Shown: positions 47,131 through 60,529, counted from the stretch's first letter. The stretch: 64,000 bases of DNA from Humulus lupulus (GCF_963169125.1 NC_084795.1:195150214-195214213), one strand, 5' to 3'. Program-made: numbers and translations. Notes: generated by a model not told the origin, from the letters alone.

Positions 47131-49370
47131 TAGTTCTAAGTTTTGTGTTATGCTGACTGGTTTTGGTGCCATGCTGTTCTTTTGTTTTCTGCATATAGAG
47201 AGGCATAAAATTGATATACTGACCACATGGTTATGTTGTGATGGTAACGCAGTATGGAATTGACTTAAGAAATAAGTTGGGTTATGGAAATGACTCATCA
47301 GTGATTTTGATAAAGTTGGTTTTGACTGGTAATGCTAGATGGTAAGGAAAGAATAGCATCTCTTGGGCTTGAGAGCTAGAGTTTTATAGCGAGGAAATGC
47401 ATAGAACTCTTAGCCAGTGTGATTGATACCACTTAGATTGTGCCAGTGGGATCAGGACAGGCTGGACTAGTCTGTGAGTTCTTGAATGTGTTTCCAGGGG
47501 ATTAGCCAGGGTTTCTTTTATATGAAGAGATAGAGTTGAATTAAGGGCATTGTATTGAATGACTTAGTAGATTTGTAAGAACTCTAGGCTTAGGTATTGA
47601 ATAAGATGGAATTCTCAAAAGTTGATCTTTGATATGGTTAGTACCAGTTAGGGATCAGGGGAAAAGAATAAGCAAAAGGTTGTGTTTTTATTAGATAAAA
47701 GCACTAGGAAGTGTTGGGTTGTGTTTTGAGAATTTTTTTAATGCTAAGTGTTTATGGATCAGATGAACAGAGCGTTCAAGGGATTATTTGACCGGGATTT
47801 GTGATCATCTAGGACGATGGTATTGTGGTGTATTCTCTGTGGAAATTTGCTAAGGTCAAGGGACACCTTAGAAGGCGGGAGTGTCCTTGGATGGGCATGG
47901 TATTATATGTGTTTTGTGAAAAGAGTTCTGAGTTTCTTTTTACAGATCAGAATCAATTGTCAGGTTGTTATGACACCTCGGTGATGCAGAGAAATAATTG
48001 ATTATGCAACATGTTGGTTAAAAGGATTTGACTAGAACTAGAGTAGAGTTTTTGGTGGGTCAATGGCCAGTTCTGTGCTTGAGATTACTATCTCAGAGAA
48101 GATCAAAAGGAAAGATTGAATGGAAGTCTTAGCTGGGTTAGCTAAGAGTGCTGCAGTGTCAGATATGAATTTACTGTGATATAAGAATCGGATTTGGGAT
48201 CCGATGGACACTGGGATTAAATGGGAGATCCTGGATGAATCTCATGTTACTTTCTTCTTCTCTTCATTCAGGCATCATGTCAGTATACCAGAGTATGAAA
48301 GCTTTATGGTGATGGCCTGAGATGGAGAGGGGCATAATGGAATGCATGATAAGGTTCTCAATCTGTTAGCAGATCCAGACAAGGTATCAGGAATCAGTAA
48401 GGTCATTGCAGCCTTTGAGTGTTTCATAATGGAAATAAAAAGCATCGCGATGGGTTTCGCGGTGGGGCTACCCAAGAAAGTGGGTCAGCATGGTTTGATT
48501 TGGGCCATTGTGGACCAGTGTTGTGAGTGAGTGTATTTTTGTTTGTAAGAATAAGTGGTACAGCAGACCAGTATTTAGATCTCTATGTGAAAGAGATAGT
48601 GTGCCTTCTTGAGAATTCAAGGTCTATCTTATCAGATGAAGACTCTATTGTTACTTCCAGGGTATGGAGGGGTGAAGGGAAGGCGATGGTTATATAGATG
48701 GAATTCAGTACAGTTCATTGTACTCAGGCTGATCATAATCAGAGAGAGAATTGTCCAGAGTTGAAAAGGTACCTTATGAGATAAGGTATGGTAGAACATG
48801 TTGTCACCCTTTCATTGGAATGAGATGGGTGAGATGTTATGTCTGGATCATGAGATGGTTTAGGGGACCATTGAGATTATTAGAGGTTGGAGCTTGGATG
48901 CTCACTTCTCATAATAAATGGAAAAGTGTTACTGAATTGAAAGGCAGGAACATGGAGTTCTAGGTAGGAAGTTATGTCTTCCTAAGTGAATCACCATGAA
49001 AAGGGGTGACGAGTAAAGGCAAGTTGAGCCTAGATTAGTATGACAATTTGAGTCCTGAATAGGACTGGTCAGATTACCTTTTGTTGGGCCATAGTTTTGG
49101 CTCTGATGGTTGTACATTGTGTTATGTATTTCCATGTAGTGGACATGGGTTAAAGAATTCATGAGTTTAGTTATGAGAATCTGGGAACTAAAGTTAAGTT
49201 ATCCTATAAGGAATAGCCAGTTCAGGTTGTAACAGAAGAATAAGGTTCCGAGGAGCAAAGTATACCTTGATTTAAGGTATGTTGCAGAAACGGTGAGGTC
49301 GAGAGAACGACCTGGGAAACTAGAATTAGTTGTCCGGAATTCGTATTCCGGGCGGTTCACATAAATTTCG
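47131..49370 (+). pseudogene. pol: Tekay-1 pol: strongly eroded RT, integrase and chromodomain
   Basis: Only scattered motifs remain across three frames: PGFLLYEEIEL (47500s, RT start); MNRAFKGLFDRD followed by LDDGIVVYS (about 47765-47835, the decayed FIDDILVYS catalytic block); ILDESHVT (48230); GFAVGLPKKVGQHGLIWAIVD (48450-48520, integrase core); PFHWNEMGE (48810); and a chromodomain-like trace with RERPGKLE and VVRNSY (49260-49360). The order is correct for a chromovirus and the length nearly normal, so decay was by substitution and small indels rather than by large deletion. Confidence 0.7.
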
Positions 49371-49400
49371 AGGACGAAATTTCTGTAAGGAGGGGATAGT

Positions 49401-52151
49401 TGTAGTGCCCCAACTTTCCTAATAAGGTTTAGGACCTTGATTAGGAGGCCGGGAGGGCCATAAATGAATTATTATGCTATTTAATGATAATATGCATGTT
49501 TAGGTGTATTAAATATGCATGTGAACCCATTTGTGATTAATTGGGTGATTTTCATATTTTGGCCATTTCAGGCATTTTTGGCATATATGTGAACTGGGCG
49601 TGGTGCTTTATTATTATTTGGTTATGCCAGGGTTACCCAGCACAAGACAATCCTAGGAGGTAAGCTAGTGGAAGTCACAACGGGATTTAAGCTTGACTTG
49701 GAGTAAGTCAAGGGGTATTTAGAGCATTACCGGGTTATTGGGTAATGGGAATTAATATTTGGTGATAAATTGGGAGTTAGTAAGATCAGGGGGAAATTCT
49801 GGAAGTTTTGACTATAATATCCCCGGGGGTGTTTTCGGGACCCCGAGCATTAGGTTTTATTGGAAGCTACTTAAGCTTGAAGTAACCTTTTAAGAAATAA
49901 AAAGAACGTTTTGTACGTTCTCTCCCTAAAAGTTCCCTTTTCGTCTCCCGATCGCGTTTTCGAAGGTAACTTGAGTTCTAGGACTCGGATTCAAGCGTGG
50001 ATCGAGGCATAGAAATCCTAAGGAAAATTAGAAGCTTATTAGCCGAAGGATTTAGTTGGAAACAACTTAATCAGAGGTAATTCAAGTTTTAAGTTCTAAG
50101 TTTTTAAGCTTGAATTAGACTTTGTGTTTCGATGAGTTTTTGGGTGATTTGAGACTTGGGTTTTGTTGGTTTTGGATGATGGGGATGTTTGGGAACTTTC
50201 ATTTTTGAGTTTGGAGATGTTTGGATATGCTTTTGGGAGGTTTTAAAAGGTTGGAAACGAGGAAAAATGGCTGGTTCGAGGTAGGGTTGCGACCCTGTTC
50301 TTGGGTGCCGCGGCCTAGGCTTGAAGAAACAGGTGGAGGTTCTGTTTTGCCTAAGGGCTGCGGCACTTGCCGGGAGGGCCGCGGCGCTTGTTGTCATTTT
50401 TGGGAAAATTAATGTTTTGAGCATGGGAACTTAACTCTAAGGGCCTGGGATCGATCCCACTACCTAGTTGAGTGGGATTTGTTGTCCCGGAGGCTTGGGT
50501 TAGGCTTGGAAGTATTTATTTACTCATTTTGATATGGTTTTATATTATGGTTGTGACTAGGTTATCACTAGGGGCTTGGAATTGGGATCGTGCTTGTGGC
50601 TCATTTGTTGGTAACCTGTGCTTGGACTGAAGGTAAGAAAACTGCACCCCATATGTGACATGCATGGTTATGTGTTGATGCATGTTGGATGTTTAAATGT
50701 AAACATTGATAGCATAATGAATGCTTGGCAATTGTGCCCATTTGCATATGATTATTATTGAGGCATGCTGGATGGTTAAGTGTGATACATGTGATGCACG
50801 AGAAACATGTGATTAGGGCATGCCACGAATGATGAATATGAGATTGGTCAGAGCTTGAGCCTCTGTGTTTGTGCTTGATCTCTATTATGCTCACAACTGT
50901 TAGGTAAGCATGCTGAATGTTCTACTCTTGGATAAATGACATATTGATAGCATTACTTACTTGTGCATGGCTCTGAATAACTAGTCAGAACTGGCAAAGG
51001 TGTCAGTATCAACTGTGAAGCTGTGACTCACTAGTCAGGTTCGGCAGTGGTACTGGGCACTGGTCACATTGTGCCGACTCACTAGTCAGGACGGCCTTAG
51101 CGTGTTCCACGCAAGCCAACAAAGATTAGATCTTATCGACTTTCTGCATTGGATGACTCAAAGAGCATTATTACTGGACCGACCTCAAGTTCGATGAATA
51201 GTAAAAGCGCTTGTCTAGCCAAGGGCTAGCCATTTAGAGCCAGGGCCAGCGAGCCCCGTGACTGTTAGGTCACATGGCTATGGGCACCGACCCCACAGTG
51301 ACGTGCTTGTCAGTCACTCATCTGATAAGAGCCATTGTAGTAAAGCCCAGGTAACGGTGTCGTTACACGGCTATGGGCACTGAGGCCTTAGTGACTTATT
51401 TGTCAGTCACTCAGTATGGTTTACCAGAACCTCAAGTGATATTCACTCATCTGATCAGAGCTATGAGTTCTGTATGATCATTTTGATCATCATACGCATG
51501 GCTATGGGCACCGGCCCCGTAGTGACGTGCTTGTCTGTCACTCAGCATGGTTTACCAGAACCTCAAGTGTTGAGACACTAATCTGATTAGGATTCACTTG
51601 ATAGTCCTCCAATCAAAAGGGCAGGAATTCTTATCCTGGATACCCCCACATTGTTTGAACTCATTTGCATGCTTGAATAAAGCTATGTTTGCTAGGCATG
51701 CCAGATATGATTTGATATCATGATATGACTGTTCATTAGCATATGAGTTTTCTTGCTGGGCTTCGGCTCACGGGTGCTTTGTGGTGCAGGTAAAGGAAAA
51801 AGGAAGCTGGACCATCCTTAAGTTGGAGAGCTTAGGTGATGACGTGTACATATGCAGCTGCTCGACCAATACTTGGGCGAGGTTTGAAAGAGGAACTAGG
51901 GTTAAACCCTGTTTTGCCGCTTAGAACGGCCTGTTGTAAATGTTTTTTTGTAATAGACTCTGAAATTATATTTTTGGAATCCCAATGTATACAGTAAACG
52001 TTCTAGTGAAACGTTATATCTTAACCAAAATGTTTAATCCCTAAACCGCTAATCATACTTAGTTACACGTTTATGGCCAAACGACTCGATTAGCGAGTTT
52101 AGCACTGTTTGCAACGTGCACTGTAGCGGTCACTGGAGTTGGGGCGTTACA
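49401..52151 (+). repeat. 3' LTR of Tekay-1 (2751 bp)
   Basis: TGTAGTGCCCC to GGGCGTTACA. The last 448 bases align with the 5' LTR fragment with about 16 differences by eye (about 3.6%). The GC-rich block with gtgccgcggcctagg and ggccgcggcgc lies at about 50280-50395. A stretch at about 51000-51560 repeats the words 'cactagtcag' and 'gtgacgtgcttgtcagtcactca' several times in diverged units. Confidence 0.9.
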
Positions 52152-53772
52152 GCAATGCAACCAGACATATATCATATGTCAAATATCCAAAAGTAGTGCA
52201 TTCAACATGCTTACTTAACAGTCACTAGCATAATTATGATCATGCGCAAATGCAGAGACTCAAGCTCTGAACAATCTCTTAATCAATATTCATGTCATGC
52301 CCTAATCACATGTTTCTCATGCATCACATGCATCACATACTGGGTGGACTTTTCTTACCTCTGGTTCGAGTGTGAAATAACAAATGAACGACCCTTGAGA
52401 ACGATCGATCCTTTAATCCCTTAGAGGTCACATAATCTTAATCAAATATGGGATTTCATCAATAAAATCAATCAATAAAAGGTTCCCGGACCAAGACCTA
52501 GCCTCCAGGACATCAAATCCCACTAAACCGGGTAGTAGGAACGATCCCGAGGCCTAAAGTTTGGATTCCCACAATGAAAACACATTTCTGGCAAAAAATG
52601 GGACTAAGGGCCGCGACCCTACTCCACTATGCTGCAGCCCGCCTCCCATACTGAGGCGCCTGCACTCCAGCCATCGGTACGCGTCACAGCCCTACATCCC
52701 CATGCCGCGGCCCAATTGCCCTTCAGCACCATCCTGCCTCTTCAACAAGTTTGGGCCACGTCGCTCTAGAATAGAGCCGCGGCCCCACCTAACACCCAGA
52801 AAAAATCCCTGTTTTTCCACTTCGAACTCCATCCAAAAACCTACTAAAACACTTCCAATTCCACAAAGCAAAGTTCCCAACTATTACCACAGCTTGTCCA
52901 TCATATAACCAGCAAAATCTAAGCTTTAAACCATTCAAAACCTCATCAAATTCCCATTCCTATGACCAAAACTCCAACCTCAAAACTAACACCAAAAACA
53001 GAGCAAAGAACTAGAAAATTGAACCAAAACCTTACCGTAAACTTGAATTGAATCCTCTTCAATGGCTGAACACAGGCTTAAACCCTTAAGCCTCAATTCC
53101 CAAGCTTGAACCCTCAATTTGAGAATCAAAATTTCAAAGGGAAGGAGAAGGAGATGATCATGGAGGGAGAGAAAGGAAACACTATGTTTTCTTAAGCTTC
53201 TACAGCCTTTTAACTCAGCATATATCCCTTGGTCAAATGACCAAAATACCCTCAAACCTATCTTTTTTCCTTAACATCCCCCAAGGGTAAAACCGTCCTT
53301 TCCCGACTATCTCATTATTCATAATTAACACTCTCCAATTCCCGTTATTCCCAATATTCTCAAATGCTAATAAATCATATCCCATTACCCTTTTATTCCC
53401 GGTAATGAACTAATCCTCAAATTACCCCGAGACTCACCCCGAGCCCCAAAATTAACCACGTTATGACCAGATCGATAACTTGCATTCAAAGATCGTCTCA
53501 TGCCGAATGGCTCGAACAAATCCACATATAATGTGGTATAATTCCTATTCCACCAACATGCATGAAAATACACAATTACGCCCTCGACGGGCCAAATTAC
53601 CAAAATTCCCTTATAATTAAAAATGGACCCATATGCATGCATTTATGATCATATTATAATATAATTCACATAAACATGAATATAATCATTTAATGGCATA
53701 ATAAATCAATTATGGCCCTCTCGGCCTTCTAATCAAGGTTCTAAACCTTATTAGGAAATTCAGAGCATTACA
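52152..53772 (-). repeat. Minus-strand Tekay-type LTR fragment
   Basis: On the minus strand it starts TGTAATGCTCTGAATTTCC at 53772 and reads TAATAAGGTTTAGAACCTTGATTAGAAGGCCG, like the start of the 3' LTR of Tekay-1. It is interrupted at 52151 by Tekay-1. The other part was on the far side and is lost. It inserted in the 5' LTR of Athila-1. GC-rich block at about 52605-52790. Confidence 0.82.
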
Positions 53773-54335
53773 TCGGGTATTTTAATTGTGATGAAGAATA
53801 GAACCTAGGCTAAATGATTTGCATACTTAATGAATTTGTTGCCTAGATTAACTTGTTTCCATTGAATGTAATGCTTTTCCTGGGTTAAATAGATTGCATG
53901 CTTAATGGGTTTATTGCTTGGTAAAAAGGATTAATTAAGAGCGTTTAGCTTTTATTAATTATATTTGGGAAACTGGGACAATTGACGGCTTATGTGTTAT
54001 CTACGAGGTTAATAATTTAATTGGGAATAAGGAATATTATTCGTCATTGTTGATAGATTGATTTTCGAAGGTGGAGAATAATTCTGAATTATTTCTTTAA
54101 AATAATATTATCCATTATTCTTCGTTTATTACTTTATTTTGTGCTATTAAATCTTGAAACAAAATCCCCTATTTAATTCTTGTTTTTATATTGAATGATA
54201 AATTGAATAATAGTCCTTGTGGGCTCGACCCTTACTACCACTTTACTAATAATTTTGTGAGTATTAAGGAATAAATATATTTAAATTTGATACAGCATAC
54301 GACACCCATCAAATTTTTGGCGCCATTCCCGGGGA
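53773..54335 (+). repeat. Athila-1 5' LTR end and tRNA-Asp primer site
   Basis: The LTR ends CATACGACACCCA at 54308. TGGCGCCATTCCCGGGGA (54318-54335) differs at two bases from the complement of plant tRNA-Asp, the usual Athila primer. The left end of the LTR was separated by the minus Tekay LTR. Confidence 0.88.
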
Positions 54336-54406
54336 CTTATTGTAAGTCGTTTTTATTATTCAATTTAATTAACTACATACTCAATAGTTTAAATTTTTTA
54401 TTGTAG

Positions 54407-55390
54407 GTGTATATGTCTGGCGACGATACTCAAGAAAGACTACAAGCCATAAAGCAATATCTTGAATCATCATCGTCCCGCTCTTCAAGGACTATCACTG
54501 ACAATCCACTCTTTCAACCTTCAAAGAGAGTTAATCCAGTACAAATACCATTACCATCTGATGATGATTTTGACTCTGAAACATCAGTTAAGTCTCAGAT
54601 GGTGCACGAAAGGACGTTGAAAGAGTTGGCAGCGCCGAATCTAGACCATCATCCTTTGTGCATCCAATATCCAGCATTGGACGTTAACTTTAAACTCAAG
54701 TTTGGCCTCATACATTTACTACCATCTTTCCATGGGCTACCAGGAGAGGACCCGAATAAGCATCTGACAGAATTTCACATAGTCTGCTCTAGTATGAATC
54801 CAGCTTTAGTAATGGAAGAGCAGAATAAATTAAGAGCATTTCCATTTTATTTGAAGGATGATGCCATGGAATGGCTCAATTACCTTCCTAATAGAACTGT
54901 TAATACCAGGAATGAAATGAAGACATTGTTCTTGGAGTGTTACTTCCCAACATCTAAAGTTGGTAGTATAAGGAAGGAAATCTGTGGCATTTGCCAATAG
55001 ACTGGGGAGTCGATATATGAATATTGGGAGAGATTTAAAAGGCTATGTGCTAGCTTCCCACATCACCAAATAAGTGAACAACTCATGATCAAATACTTTT
55101 ATGAAAGACTATTTCCATTGGACAGGAGCATGATTGATGCAGCAAGTGGGGGCACATTGGTGGACAAGACTCCTACTGCAGCTAGAAGTTTAATTTCTAA
55201 TATGGTAGCTAATTCTCAATAGTTTGGAGTTCATCCAGAAGTTTCACTTTAGGGATTAAAGGAGACAAACTCTAAAGTAGAGCAGCAACTTCCGTAGTTA
55301 ACTAGTATGGTTCCACAAATGGCTTTAGGTTAGCAAGTGAGACCTTGTGGCGTATGCCAATTGGTGGGGCATCCTGCTGATGCAATGTAA
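54407..55390 (+). pseudogene. gag: Athila-1 gag (frame kept, six nonsense codons)
   Basis: From MYMSGDD at 54407 a single frame runs to 55390 without any indel. It carries the Athila gag blocks FHGLPGEDPNKHLTEFHIVC, LRAFPFYLKDDAMEWLNYLP, KEICGICQ, TGESIYEYWERFKRLC, YFYERLFPLDRSMIDAASGG and ARSLISNM. It is interrupted by TAG at 54998, 55220, 55250, 55295 and 55331 and TAA at 55388. At the first two sites family conservation (QQTGES, SQQFG) shows the lost codon was glutamine. Confidence 0.92.
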
Positions 55391-55395
55391 ATGCA

Positions 55396-56121
55396 ATGGG
55401 GGTTTTCCTAGGGCAACCTAAGCAAATGTTTGACCCTTATGCTATAACTTATAATGAAGGATGGAAGGAACATCCAAATCATCGATATGAAAATCAACAA
55501 CAAACTGTACCTACTAGACCACCAGGGTTTCCTTATAAACAAAGGCAACAACAAACCAATACACCTCAGCCTCAACAACCTATTACCTCACAAGCTCAAG
55601 AGCCATCAATAGAAGATATGCTAAACCAGTTAGTAGCCTCCAATATGAAAACTCAAGTACCTCTTCAAGGTGATCATGCATCCCTGAAAAATTTAGAGAA
55701 TAATATGGGTCAAATTTCCACTTCATTAAGTCAAAGTGAGCTACAGAATCAAGGAAAATTACCTTCACAGCCTGTTCAAAACCCAAGGGAAAATGTTAAT
55801 GCCATCACATTAAGAGATGGTAACACTTACGATCCACCCACTATTCCATTGAGTTTACATGATGCACCATTACCTCCTACCCAATCCACCCATCAAACTT
55901 TTGGTGGTTGGGGGTTTCATCTTTGTCTTGTTGGGACCATTGAAGAAATGGGGGTGATCATACAATTAACGGATCGTTATAATGCCTATCCAAGAAGAGT
56001 AATAGAGGATGTATTGGTTAAAGTCAATGAATTTATTTTTCCGGCAGAATTTTACATTCTTGATATGGAAGATGACTCAATTCCAGGTTCTACACCAGTA
56101 TTGTTGGGAAGCCTAAGATAG
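55396..56121 (+). pseudogene. Athila-1 gag C-terminus and protease region (deleted core)
   Basis: Q/P-rich segment (NQQQTVPTRPPGF, KQRQQQTNTPQPQQP), then IEDMLNQLVASN, NVNAITLRDG and the post-protease block DRYNAYPRRVIEDVLVKVNEFIFPAEFYILDMEDD in overlapping form. The retropepsin DTG-type active site expected between them is absent, so a deletion lies near 55900. It starts in a different frame from gag. Confidence 0.75.
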
Positions 56122-56153
56122 CTAGAACTAAGATAGATGTTCATGAGGGAACT

Positions 56154-57973
56154 TTGACCATGGAGTTTTATGGTGAGGTGATTAGCTTTAATATTTTTGA
56201 GGCTATGTGGTGTCCAAGTGATGTTCATTCAGTTTCTTCAATTGATATTCTGGACGCATTATCACAAAGGATTCTAGATTTACATGGAGAGGATGGGTTA
56301 GATGTTGTTTTGTGGGAACCAATAGACTTGAAGAAAGATGATGTCACTACTGAAGTAAAGGACACAGTGGCTGCAATTAATAGTGGTGGAGAGGTTTCTA
56401 AAGAGGTATCGTTCTTAGAGTTGCATGTTTCTCATGAACAACTTCAACCATCTGTTAAATCACCACCTGAGCTTGAATTAAAACCACTACTAGAGCATCT
56501 CAAATATGTCTACTTGGGTGAGAAAGAGACATTGTCGGTTATTATCACTACACAACTTACCAAAGTACAAGAAGATCATTTGATAAGGGTACTTCAGGAA
56601 TACAAAATAGCCATAGGGTGGACCATAGCAGATATCAAGGGAATAAGCTCAACTCTGTGTATGCACCATATTCTCCTTGAAGATGGATCCAAGCCTTTTA
56701 GTAGCCCAAAGAAGGTTAAATCCACCTATGATGGAGGTAGTTAAGAAAGAGATATTGAAGCTTTAAGTGTGGTTGTGATTTACCCTATTTTAGATAGCAA
56801 GTGGGTGAGTCCGGTTCAAGTAGTTCCTAAGAAATCAGACATCACCGTGGTAAAGAATGATGAGGATGAGTCAGTGCCCACAAGAGTCCAAGTAGGTTGG
56901 CAAGTTTGTATTGATTATAGAAAGTTGAACACTGCAACTCGAAAAGACCACTTCCCCTTGCCATTCATCAATCAAAGGCTTGAAAGATTAGAGGGACATA
57001 CTTATTATTGCTTTCTTGATGGTTATTCAGGTTCTAATTAGATTATTATTTCCCCTAAAGACCCAGAGAATACACCATTTACATGTCCATTTGACACATT
57101 TGCTTTTCGTAGAATGCCATTTGGGTTGTGCAATACTGCCGCTACTTTTCAACGATGTACGGTTAATATTTTCTCGATTACATAGAAAACATCATAGAAG
57201 TGTTTATGGATGATTGCAATCTCTATGGTGATTCTTTTGATAAGTGCCTCCATAATTTGACTCTAGTTCTTAAACAATGTATTGACACTAATCATGTATT
57301 GAATTGGGAGAAGTGTAACTTTATGGTGCAACAAGGTGTTGTTTTGGGGCATGTTATTTCAGAAAAAGGGATTGGAGTGGACAAGGAAAAAATTGATCGC
57401 ATTCATTCTCTTCCACCACCATCAAGTGTGAAAGAAATAAGATGCTTTCTTGGTCATGCAGGATTCTATAGGTGATTTATAATGGATTTCTCAAAGATTT
57501 CTTCTCATTTATGCAATCTTCTTCAAAAGGATATGACATTTTAATTTAATGATAAATGTTTGTTTGCATTCAAAAAATTGAAGGAATCCTTGACATCAAC
57601 ACCTATTATTCAGCCACCAAACTAGGAGTTACCATTTGAAATAATGTGTGACGCTAGTGACTATGCGGTAGGAGCGGTCCTTGGGCAAAGAGTTGGTAAG
57701 GTCTCTCATGTTATATACTATGCCTCTTGAACTCTTATTGATGCTCAGTTGAATTACTCTACTACGGAGAAAGAGCTTTTAGTGGTCATCTTTGCTCTAG
57801 AAAAGTTTGGGTCTTACTTGAATGGAACTAAAGTTATTGTTTACATTGACCATGCACCTCTTAAATATTTACTAGCTAAGAAAGAAGAGAATCCCAGACT
57901 TATTCGGTGGATTTTACTTCTGCAAGAATTTGATCTTGAAATAAAAGACAAGATCAGAAAATTTGGTGGCTGA
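56154..57973 (+). pseudogene. pol: Athila-1 reverse transcriptase and RNase H
   Basis: RT approach (YVYLGEKETLSVII, IGWTIADIKGISSTLCMHHI), then SKWVSPVQVVPKKS, VCIDYRKLNTAT, YCFLDGYSGSN (TAG at 57040 where Q fits), FAFRRMPFGLCN and a catalytic block VFMDDCNLYG (57197-57226). RNase H follows with the segments [31 protein letters not shown] and [16 protein letters not shown] (57749-57973). Stops at 57473 (TGA), 57544 and 57552 (TAA), 57625 (TAG) and 57728 (TGA), plus frameshifts near 56745 and 57180, abolish activity. Confidence 0.9.
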
Positions 57974-59348
57974 TCATTTAAGTAGACTTATTCGGGATGA
58001 AGATAACTTGCAATTAGATGAAAATATTCCTGTCGAAAAACTCTTGGCTCTTAAAGAATCTATTCCATGGTTTGCTGATATTGTTAATAATTTAGCCACT
58101 AAAGAGTTAACAAGAGACCTTACACAAGCTCAAAAGAACAAGATTAAGCATGATGCTAAGTTTTATAATTGGGATGAGCCTTATTTATGGAAACATTGCG
58201 CTGATCAAGTCATTCGAAGGTGTGTTCCTGGTTCTGAATTTCAATCTATCCTTGCTTTCTCACATTATCATGCTTGTGGATGTCATTTTGGACCAAAAAG
58301 AACAGCCCATAAAGTAATTGACAATGGTTTTTATTGGCCTACCATATTTAAAGATTCATATGAATATTGTAAGGCATGTGACCGTTGTCAACGAGTTGGT
58401 AATATTACTACTAGGGATCAAATGCCCCAAACTCCCATACTTATTATCGAGATTTTTGATGTATGGGGTATTGATTTTATGAGACCATTTCCATCATCAT
58501 TCAATTTTGAGTATATTCTTTTAGCGGTGGATTATGTGTCTAAGTGGGCGGAAGCAAAACCCAATAAAGCAAATAATTCTAAAATAGTGGTTGAGTTCAT
58601 TCGATCGCATATTTTGTGAGATTTGGTACTCCAAGGACAATAATTGGAGACCAAGGTACTCACTTCTGCAATAAAATGATTGAAGCTTTATTTCGGCGCT
58701 GTCAAGTGTCTCATAAAGTAACCACTACCTACCATCCACAAGCAAATGGCCAAGCTGAGGTATCTATTCTTGAAAAGATGGTGAATCCAAATAGAAGGAT
58801 TGAAGTGTAAGATTAGATGATGCTCTATGGGCATATTGCACGGCTTAGAAGACACATCTTGGTATGTCTCTGTATCGGTTGGTGTATGGGAATCCTTGCC
58901 ATTTACCGGTTGAATTGGAGCAACTTGGTGGGCTATGAAAAAGTGTAACGTGGAGATGAACAATGCAGGCCAACACAGAATGCTGCAATTACAAGGGCTG
59001 GAAGAAATTATTAATGATGCTTATGAGAGCTCTAAGATTTACAAAGAAAAGATCAAAGCCTTTCATGATCGAAATAGAATTATTCGGAAAATGTTTGATG
59101 CAGGACAGAAAGTATTATTGTATTATTCTGGTCTCAAACTATTTGTGGGTAAGTTGAAGTCCCAATGGTTTGGACCATTCATAGTAGTACATCACTATCC
59201 TCTTGGAGCGGTAGAAATTTCAAATCCATCAACGGGAAATATACTCAAGGTAAATGACCAGAGATTGAAGCCTTATTATGAGTCTTTCAAGGAGAAACAA
59301 GCTACTGTGATTCACCTCTTCAATCCAAAATATGTTGTTGAGGTATGA
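57963..59348 (+). pseudogene. pol: Athila-1 integrase
   Basis: ADHLSRL marks the end of RNase H. The zinc-binding HHCC follows (HYHACGCHFGPKRTAHK, CKACDRCQR). The catalytic core has GIDFMRPFP (first D), GDQGTHF (second D) in the segment 58616-58810, and HPQANGQAEV (E). The C-terminal part (58935-59348) contains [24 protein letters not shown] in two blocks, the GPF-type domain. Frame changes occur near 58616 and 58800-58935. Confidence 0.9.
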
Positions 59349-60529
59349 AAAGGTTTTACGTCAAGCTAGTGACGTTAAACTTAGCTGAAGTTTATGTATT
59401 TTATTTTTAAGACATTTTTGTTTAATTTTATTTCTTTTTGAACATAGTTTTAATTTTTTTTTATATTTTTGGACATTTTTTTTCTTTTTGAACTTAGTTT
59501 TCTTTATAAAAAATAAACCGCGGCCTGGAGAACAAAGGGTAGTGGTCGGGGCCACCAATAACCCCAGTCCGCAGCCATTGAGTGCTTTCAGAAAAAAAAT
59601 TTAAACTTCACTTCATTTTTTTCCCTTACCCACACAAACATTTCCCCCAAATTTCATCATTTACACTATATTTCATCATTTCCCCAAAATTTTCACTCAA
59701 ATTATTCACCACAATCATCACAATTGTCATCATCAATCTTTGTTCTCAACCTTTTTTCATCTACTCAAATCTTCCTTTTCTAAAAAAAACTCCCTTTCAA
59801 AACCTAAAGTCCCATAATTTCAAATTTGACAAATGAGGTTAATCAACTAGTTTAAAGGTGATTCATTGATACAATCAAGCTTTCAAATGCTTTCTATAGT
59901 CAATCACAAGTAAGTAGCTTCTCTTGATTCTTTGTTTATTGGGTTTTGAGTATTGAAGAATATGATTTGGGGTATTTTGGATTATATGGTCTTTTGTGGA
60001 TGAATTACTTACATATTGTGATCATTGGTTTAGATTAAGTGTTTATGTTGTTATATGAGCGATAATTTCAAATTTTGGGAAGATTGAGTTACTACAACAT
60101 AATTTTCCACTATTGGATTAGTCTATGCCTACTAAGTGTTTGATGAAAGTTCTAAGAGAAGTGTGTTTCAGTTTTAAAGGGAATTGATTGAATATTTTCG
60201 AAGTGGAAGTATTTATTTGTTTAGTAGATATTTGGTGGGAATAATTAAAGGAGTTTGACTTGATATTTTTGGGATATTTTGAATTATTCTCTTAGTGCTT
60301 AATTATTTGTGTTAAAGGTAGCTTATCCCTGAGTTTTGAAGTGAAGAATGGCATCAAAGATTGAGAAAAGGCATTGAGCAAAATTTTGATGCTAAAGGTG
60401 CTTCCTAATTTGAGGTTCAATTTGATGCTACCAAATTTATTTCAGAGGAGGCATTCAAATGCTATCAATATGTGGTAGTGAAATAGAAAACGATGATTGA
60501 AGAGGGGGTTTGATATGGAGATTCGTCAT
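59349..60529 (+). other. Athila-1 inter-gene region
   Basis: AT- and T-rich DNA after integrase. A short GC-rich piece (59516-59575, ccgcggcctgg) stands out. From about 60348 a start-like ATG (MASKIEKRH) and fragments such as KFISEEAFKCYQYVV look like the decayed N-terminus of the following gene, in another frame. Confidence 0.55.

Larger units (their letters stand above)
45133..52151 (+). mobile_element. Tekay-1 chromovirus, 5' LTR truncated
   Basis: A partial 5' LTR (about 45133-45579, 447 bases), PBS TGGTATCAGAGC (45584-45595, initiator tRNA-Met), gag, decayed pol with a chromodomain trace, PPT (aaggaggggat) and the complete 3' LTR. The right flank is gcaat. It lies within a minus-strand Tekay LTR. 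45596-46140 is untranslated leader with nothing recognised. Confidence 0.88.

Noticed and set aside
50104..50424. A minus-strand protein gene in the Tekay-1 LTR
   Set aside because: It lies wholly in the LTR. Its proline- and lysine-rich translation has no recognisable domain, and its plus-strand equivalent is also partly open.
51000..51560. CRISPR-like or satellite array
   Set aside because: Repeated words such as 'cactagtcag' and 'gtgacgtgcttgtcagtcactca' are diverged, unevenly spaced and inside an LTR. This is ordinary LTR internal duplication in a eukaryote.
59582..59836. A small membrane protein gene after Athila integrase
   Set aside because: The F/I/L/S-rich translation comes from T-rich DNA. 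It has no conserved counterpart and no start context.
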